NCBI GenBank assembly: GCA_034440555.1
Contig: JAWXCG010000154.1
Coordinates: 1 to 64,000, forward strand
From: 0-14-3-00-62-12 sp034440555
GTDB taxonomy: Bacteria > Pseudomonadota > Gammaproteobacteria > Xanthomonadales > Ahniellaceae
DNA: 64,000 nt
Direction of reading: 5' to 3'
Translations under genes and position numbers: made by a program
The notes under the pieces: generated by a model
The model's database searches: none
The model's input: the letters and a program-made list of their open reading frames with translations, nothing else
What the model was told of the DNA's origin: nothing
Shown: positions 59,470 through 64,000 of the stretch, one piece after another
Numbering within the stretch: position 1 is the first letter of the stretch
How the letters are laid out: every line of letters begins with the position of its first letter

Positions 59470-62100
59470 TCAATCAACTTCGCGCGCTACCCGTAATCCG
59501 ACGGTATTGAAAGCAGTATCAGTATCGAAACTGTGGCGCTGCGCCAAGTCCAACTCGGCAGCGTTGCTGGCCCAGGCGCTCCCCATTGCCAAGTGCTTGC
59601 GGCAACCCGATTCGCAATCCGAAACCCACTCGCGGACGTTGCCGGCCAGATCGTGAATGCCGGCGGCCGCGGCAAAGCGACGCGCTGGCGCTGTCTCAGC
59701 AAATCCATCGGCACAACTCAGCGCTGCGCGATCACGATAGGTCGCGTTGAACTGCTGATCGCCGACATTGGCGCGACAGGTATCGCCCTTGTTGGCAGAG
59801 CGTGCCAAAGCTGACCACTCGTTGGCATCCAGCAGCCGATAGCGCTTGCCGGTCGCTTTCGACAACCAATCAACGTAGGCCTTGGCATCATCCCAACTGA
59901 CGCAGACTACCGGATGGTCGGCGCCTTGATTGAACCCGGGCGCTTGCCAGGTACGTGAGCGGGAACTACGAAACAGCGACTCACGGTCGCGGCAACTGGG
60001 CCGCACAGAACGCGTGCGCGAGCCTTCACCCGCCCAGAAACGGCGGAACTCGGCCACACTGATTTCACCGCGCGCAATGGCCAATCGCTTGCCCGCTACG
60101 GCGGCGACCATCATCGCCGGCCCCGATTGCTTTGCGCCCTCAACATCGGTGAAGGCGTAGCCAGGCTTGCCAATACCGGAAGCACGCTTCAATCCGTCAC
60201 TCGCCTCTTTGTTGCCAGGAGCGATCAGCAGCGCACGCTCGAACGCGGCTTTGGCCTTGGGCTCATCCCACTTCTCGATCGCTTGCGCGCCGGTCGCCAG
60301 CAAGGGCGTGATCAGGGCGGTGCGCTGCCGCTCGAATTGCGATTTCAGCTCACCTGCGGTGTCGAATGCTCCGGCAACTTCGATGGCACGCTGTGAGCCT
60401 TCGATCCATTCGCTGATCTTGCCTTCAGCGAGCTTTTCGGCTGCGATCTTGGCGAAAGCCCGTCCGGTATTGAGCAGACCCATTTTGGCTTCGATGCCCT
60501 CCGGTCGCATGCGCAAGAGCAGGCGGTAGCGATCTGTCGCATTGCGCCCTGGTGGTTGCGACAAGCGTTGCGCCGCGATGTCGGCGCGGCCCATCGACGT
60601 CAGAAATGCGATTGGATCAACCACCGTGATGGCGAGCGCGTTGCGCATTTGCGCTTCAATGGCCGGATCGAGTGCCGCGTCTGTGGCGAGTAGATCGGCT
60701 GTGGCCAAATCATCCGCGACGATTCCGTCGCCAGCGACTGGATCGGTCGTCTGCGCAGGCTCAATCGTTTGCCGCACATCCGTTACGGTTTCTTGCGGTG
60801 TTGATTCCTCGGGTGGCGGTCGCGTGTTGGCCTTGATCGAGGCGCTGATGGCGTTTTCTTTTCCACCCCGTTGCTGCCACATGCCCAACGCCACCAGCAA
60901 GGCACCCGCTAAAACCAAAGTGAACACGACCCAACCCACACGCGATGGCTTGGCGGCAGCAGGTGTTGGCGCCACCGCTGCGGAATCATCGACTGCGTCT
61001 TGCACTGACCTGGGCACGGCGCGGTTGGCCAGTGGTGTGGGCCGATCTAAATGAACTGGGCTGGGCGAGGGCGCGGCACTCGTTGCAGCAGCGGCCGGCG
61101 TCAATGGATCAGTCGCTACCGCGCTAGGCGAGACCTGACCGGTCAACGGACTGGCCATTGGCTCGGGCATCGCGGCGGGCTTGGCCGGGAGCACTGGCAG
61201 TGGATGGCTCAAGGCAGTGACCGGCACCATGACTGGTAGTGGCAGGGCTACCGTCGGCGCGCCGGCAGCGGTACTGGACGGTAATGCATGTCGCGCAGAA
61301 CCGATGCGTGGCTCCAGTCGTGCGAGTTCAGCCAGAAACTCTTCCGTGTTCTGAAATCGCTCGTTCGGGTCCTTGGCCATCGCCCGATCGATCAAGGTCT
61401 GCCAATGCAACTTGTCATCGGGTAGCCGTGGCACTGGCTCGAACACGTGTGCATAGGCAATGGCGAATCCATCATCGCCGTTGTAGGGCGGATTGCCGGT
61501 GACCGCCTCAAACGCCAGCGCACCCAGTGAATAGATGTCCGATCGCCCGTCGACATCCCCACCGCGCGCCTGTTCAGGACTCATGTAGTGACTGGTACCG
61601 ACACTGACGCCAGCATTGGTGATGCGCGAGGTTTTGGTGACTGCGCGCGCGATGCCAAAATCAGTGAGTACCGGATTGTCGTTGATATCGAACAGCACGT
61701 TGCCCGGCGCCACATCGCGATGCACGAAGCCGCGCTGGTGCGCATAACCCAGTGCCCGTGCCACCCCGGCCAACACCCTGACCGCTTCCGACTCGGGTGC
61801 CCCGTGATGAATGCGCTTGAGAAAATCGCCGTTGGGCAGATGCTGCATCGAGAAGTAATGCAACTTCTCCTCGGTGATGCCGACGTCATAAACCGCCACG
61901 ATGTTGGGATGCGACAGCGAGGCGAGCGTGCGCGCCTCCTGCATGAATCGTCGCGAAAAGCTCGGGTCCGACACCATGGCCGGATTCATCACTTTGAGCG
62001 CAACCTCGCGCTCAAGCGACGTCTGCACGGCGAGATAGACCATCGCCATGCCGCCGACACCGACTTCTCGCTTGATCAGATAACCGGGAACCTGGATCAC
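59470..62100 (-). CDS. Membrane Ser/Thr kinase with FGE-sulfatase-like domain
   Basis: An 876-residue protein. The Hanks-type kinase (about 6-265) has the Gly loop GVGGMAMVYLA, Lys36 (VALKV), Glu55 (QEARTL) and DFGIARA, but the catalytic loop reads HRDVAPGNV (about 127-135): the Lys of HRD-x-K-x-x-N is Ala. Then follow a Pro/Ala-rich linker, a membrane helix (VGWVVFTLVLAGALLVALGMW, about 388-408), a periplasmic helical region with TPR-like features, and a C-terminal formylglycine-generating-enzyme-like domain (about 670-876; GEISVAEFRRFW, HPVVCVSWDDAKAYVDWLSKATGKRYRLLDANEW, GIHDLAGNVREWVSDC). Such domains often lack enzyme activity and bind ligands. The kinase probably phosphorylates proteins read by the neighbouring FHA protein. 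Confidence 0.92.
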   Translation of the reverse strand: MIQVPGYLIKREVGVGGMAMVYLAVQTSLEREVALKVMNPAMVSDPSFSRRFMQEARTLASLSHPNIVAVYDVGITEEKLHYFSMQHLPNGDFLKRIHHGAPESEAVRVLAGVARALGYAHQRGFVHRDVAPGNVLFDINDNPVLTDFGIARAVTKTSRITNAGVSVGTSHYMSPEQARGGDVDGRSDIYSLGALAFEAVTGNPPYNGDDGFAIAYAHVFEPVPRLPDDKLHWQTLIDRAMAKDPNERFQNTEEFLAELARLEPRIGSARHALPSSTAAGAPTVALPLPVMVPVTALSHPLPVLPAKPAAMPEPMASPLTGQVSPSAVATDPLTPAAAATSAAPSPSPVHLDRPTPLANRAVPRSVQDAVDDSAAVAPTPAAAKPSRVGWVVFTLVLAGALLVALGMWQQRGGKENAISASIKANTRPPPEESTPQETVTDVRQTIEPAQTTDPVAGDGIVADDLATADLLATDAALDPAIEAQMRNALAITVVDPIAFLTSMGRADIAAQRLSQPPGRNATDRYRLLLRMRPEGIEAKMGLLNTGRAFAKIAAEKLAEGKISEWIEGSQRAIEVAGAFDTAGELKSQFERQRTALITPLLATGAQAIEKWDEPKAKAAFERALLIAPGNKEASDGLKRASGIGKPGYAFTDVEGAKQSGPAMMVAAVAGKRLAIARGEISVAEFRRFWAGEGSRTRSVRPSCRDRESLFRSSRSRTWQAPGFNQGADHPVVCVSWDDAKAYVDWLSKATGKRYRLLDANEWSALARSANKGDTCRANVGDQQFNATYRDRAALSCADGFAETAPARRFAAAAGIHDLAGNVREWVSDCESGCRKHLAMGSAWASNAAELDLAQRHSFDTDTAFNTVGLRVAREVD

Positions 62101-62190
62101 AGAACGGGCTCAGGGGAGCTAGGCCCTCGATTCTAGTGGGTTCAGCCCGGTTCCGCGAAGCGTTCGCGAAAAAGCATTCGCGAAAAAGTG

Positions 62191-62214
62191 AAGCCCGGCA
62201 TGGTGCCGGGCTTT
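62191..62214 (-). terminator. Terminator downstream of the subtilase gene
   Basis: On the minus strand, AAAGCCCGGCA-CCA-TGCCGGGCTT is a 10-bp-plus stem followed by CACTTTTTCGCG. It lies 41 bases after the subtilase stop. Just beyond it are two copies of TTCGCGAAAAAG 14 bases apart (62163-62174, 62177-62188). Confidence 0.8.
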
Positions 62215-62254
62215 GGATTTCACAATTTTGGCGCTTTCGCTCCCGACTGAACGC

Positions 62255-64000
62255 TTAGAGACCGCCTTGCACCGTCACATACATATGCGCGTCCGGGGCT
62301 TGGTTGTTGTCCTCGGTGAAGTCGATACGCACGAACCGCGGGGCTGCAATCACCTCGCCAGGAGTAGCTGTGATGGTTAACAGCTGATCGTCGATGATCG
62401 TGACTGGGGTCTCAAATCCATTTGCAAAAATGTTGACGCCGCCAACACCACCCCCAAAACTGAACGTCGCCGGCGTCACAACCACGTTCAACCCAGCGAC
62501 ATTGTTGACTGTCACCGTCCAGGAAGTAGGCACCGCTTTGGAGTTGGTGAGCGTACGCGTCCACAAACACGAACCCACGCAGGCCATGTTGCGCGCGCTT
62601 GCCAGGTTCAACGTCTTCGGATCGCCGGCGCTTGAAGGATTGGCGGCGAGGAAATTGGCAAATGTCTCGCGCAGCACAAACCCGGCAAAGGGCGCCTCGT
62701 TTACCTGCGCACGACCCGACCCAACATCGTCTGCCGTCCAGGGCGCTGACATGAGGTCGTTGAGGCCAGCTACCTTGCTGGTCAGCATCAGCGCGGAGTG
62801 AACTTCAGAAGGCGTCCATGTCGGCTGAATGGCGCGCACCAGAGCCGCTGCGCCTGCCACATGCGGCGAGGACATCGAGGTACCGCCCATCGTGCCGTAA
62901 TTGAGTCCGATGTCGTGTAGCGCGGCGTAAATCGCAGTTCCTGGTGCGGTGATGTCCGGTTTGGTCACTGAAGTCAGGGCACTGGGACCACGCAGGCTAA
63001 AATTCGCAAGCACGTCACCCAGGGCCTGTGCCGGGTTGAAGTCGACAAGCACTTCGGTCGGCGCGCTGGCATTGATGAAGCTGGTCAGCGCCGCTCCTTC
63101 GGTCTGCAAAATGGTGTAGGTAGGCGTCGACTCGCCACCAGTTGCCGGATTCAACACTCCAGCGACATTATTGGAAAGAATGACCACTTGTGCGCCGGCA
63201 GCCGTCGCGTTCTGGATCTTTTCCACAAACGTACATGAACCGCGCGGTACATGTGCGACCGCGCCTGCATAGAAGCTTGCCGGAATCCCGCCGGTGGAGG
63301 TGCACGCGAGCGGATTAGTTGGATGTTGACGAATCGGCACGTCATTCAACACGGTGCCGGGTAGCGTCCCGCCACCCTTCGCCAACGGAATGTTCTGAGT
63401 ATTCGCAGGCGGTGTGCCAGGGGCCACGGTATTGAGCAACCCACTCACGACATAGTTCTGATCGTGCGAAGACGCAGCTACAGTCATCACCCACGGACCG
63501 AGATGGTTCACATCTCCTTCTGGAGTCGGGTTCGTGTCTCGCGTGTTGCCAGCAGAGGCTGCGACGAAAATGCCTGCACCCACTGCGTCAAGGAACAGGC
63601 GGTCATTGTCAACCCAAGGCGAGGTACCGCCTGAAATCGAAAAATTGATGACATCGACCCCATCTTCGATCGCGTTGTCGATCGACGCCACGATCGCTGC
63701 GCCGGCACAGGTCGAGCTGTCGCAAGCTTTGTAGCTGCGCAGACTGCCGCATGGGGCGACGCCTGCAATAGAAGTGAACCCGAAAGGCAACGTCGGTGCA
63801 GGCACTGCAGAAGTCGTAACAGTATTACCGACCGCCGTGCTCGACGTGTGCACGCCGTGCCCCGTTGCCGTGTCCTCTGGGGCCGGGCCATTGCAGCGTC
63901 CGCCGACGTCCGTAGTCGCGCAATCCACCGCGCTGATTCGCTTAGGATTGGCGACGCTAAATCCACACGATGGGTCGTTGGCGAAGGACGGGTGATCCAG
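62255..64000 (-). CDS. S8-family serine protease (subtilase) with PA domain, cut by the window edge
   Basis: Only the 3' part is in the window: the frame stays open through base 64000. The visible chain has the His site GHGVHTSS, the oxyanion region INFSISGG, AASAGNTRDTNP and the Ser site GTMGGTSMSSPHVAGAAAL. A protease-associated (PA) domain is inserted between them (VPRGSCTFVEKIQNATAAGAQVVILSNN). The catalytic Asp must lie upstream, outside the window. The C-terminal 170 residues form Ig/FN3-like beta domains (MTWTVTVNNVAGLNVVVTP). It has many Cys residues (CGSLRSYKACDSSTCAG), suggesting an extracellular enzyme. A terminator follows. Confidence 0.93.
   Translation of the reverse strand: MDHPSFANDPSCGFSVANPKRISAVDCATTDVGGRCNGPAPEDTATGHGVHTSSTAVGNTVTTSAVPAPTLPFGFTSIAGVAPCGSLRSYKACDSSTCAGAAIVASIDNAIEDGVDVINFSISGGTSPWVDNDRLFLDAVGAGIFVAASAGNTRDTNPTPEGDVNHLGPWVMTVAASSHDQNYVVSGLLNTVAPGTPPANTQNIPLAKGGGTLPGTVLNDVPIRQHPTNPLACTSTGGIPASFYAGAVAHVPRGSCTFVEKIQNATAAGAQVVILSNNVAGVLNPATGGESTPTYTILQTEGAALTSFINASAPTEVLVDFNPAQALGDVLANFSLRGPSALTSVTKPDITAPGTAIYAALHDIGLNYGTMGGTSMSSPHVAGAAALVRAIQPTWTPSEVHSALMLTSKVAGLNDLMSAPWTADDVGSGRAQVNEAPFAGFVLRETFANFLAANPSSAGDPKTLNLASARNMACVGSCLWTRTLTNSKAVPTSWTVTVNNVAGLNVVVTPATFSFGGGVGGVNIFANGFETPVTIIDDQLLTITATPGEVIAAPRFVRIDFTEDNNQAPDAHMYVTVQGGL

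Noticed and set aside
1..64000. tRNA, rRNA, CRISPR or prophage
   Set aside because: No tRNA-like cloverleaf with the GTTC-A arm, no rRNA sequence, no regular spacer-repeat array and no phage genes were seen in the gaps.

Overview
The window is a GC-rich (by eye about 60%) bacterial chromosome segment with tightly packed genes on both strands. The gene set points to a gammaproteobacterium, most likely of the Lysobacterales (Xanthomonadales, e.g. Rhodanobacteraceae-like). The clues are the rpoE-rseA-rseB-mucD envelope-stress operon, thiG followed by trmB, a GTP-type PEP carboxykinase, RlmKL, GreB, a Fur-box TonB receptor and several REP-like palindromes. This placement is an inference from gene content. 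I see no rRNA, tRNA, CRISPR array, phage or intact transposase.

Layout. 0.1-4.4 kb: sigma-E operon (minus strand) with a self-like sigma-E promoter. 4.7-7.9 kb: a REC-PAS-GAF-GGDEF-EAL protein coupled to a small unknown protein. 8.2-14.7 kb: fatty-acid oxidation FadJ, an AstE/aspartoacylase-like secreted protein, Zur and GltX. 14.9-19.4 kb: an unknown membrane protein coupled to a small P-loop ATPase, a hydrolase and RlmKL. 19.5-26.9 kb: YjjG, PckG, TonB receptor, ThiG, TrmB and a beta-barrel protein. 27.0-34.6 kb: a catabolic operon (Fe-alcohol dehydrogenase, aldehyde dehydrogenase, glutamine-synthetase-like ligase, ethanolamine-type permease, N-formylglutamate amidohydrolase family) facing an RpiR-type regulator. 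34.8-45.4 kb: a large BNR/VPS10-type beta-propeller protein, DUF1415, MAPEG, a PadR/sensor pair, an MltD-like lytic transglycosylase, a HerA-like DUF853 ATPase, GreB and a solute-binding protein. 45.6-51.6 kb: LemA/M48 protease, a serine hydrolase, a TonB-domain lipoprotein and a histone-H1-like protein. 52.0-58.3 kb: glycine cleavage genes gcvT-gcvH-gcvPA, purE-purK and nadC. 58.4-64.0 kb: an FHA protein, a Ser/Thr kinase fused to a formylglycine-generating-enzyme-like domain, and a subtilase cut by the right edge.

Two things stand out. First, the 27.0-34.6 kb operon can be read as one pathway: import an amino alcohol such as ethanolamine, cap its amine with glutamate, oxidise the alcohol to aldehyde and then acid, and release glutamate with an amidohydrolase. 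No ethanolamine ammonia-lyase gene is present. Second, six copies of a roughly 130-150 bp non-coding mobile element lie between genes. Their ends resemble those of the IS5 group and some are flanked by YTAR-like 4-bp duplications. Two copies supply the stop codon and last residues of neighbouring genes, and one sits in the divergent control region of the catabolic operon.
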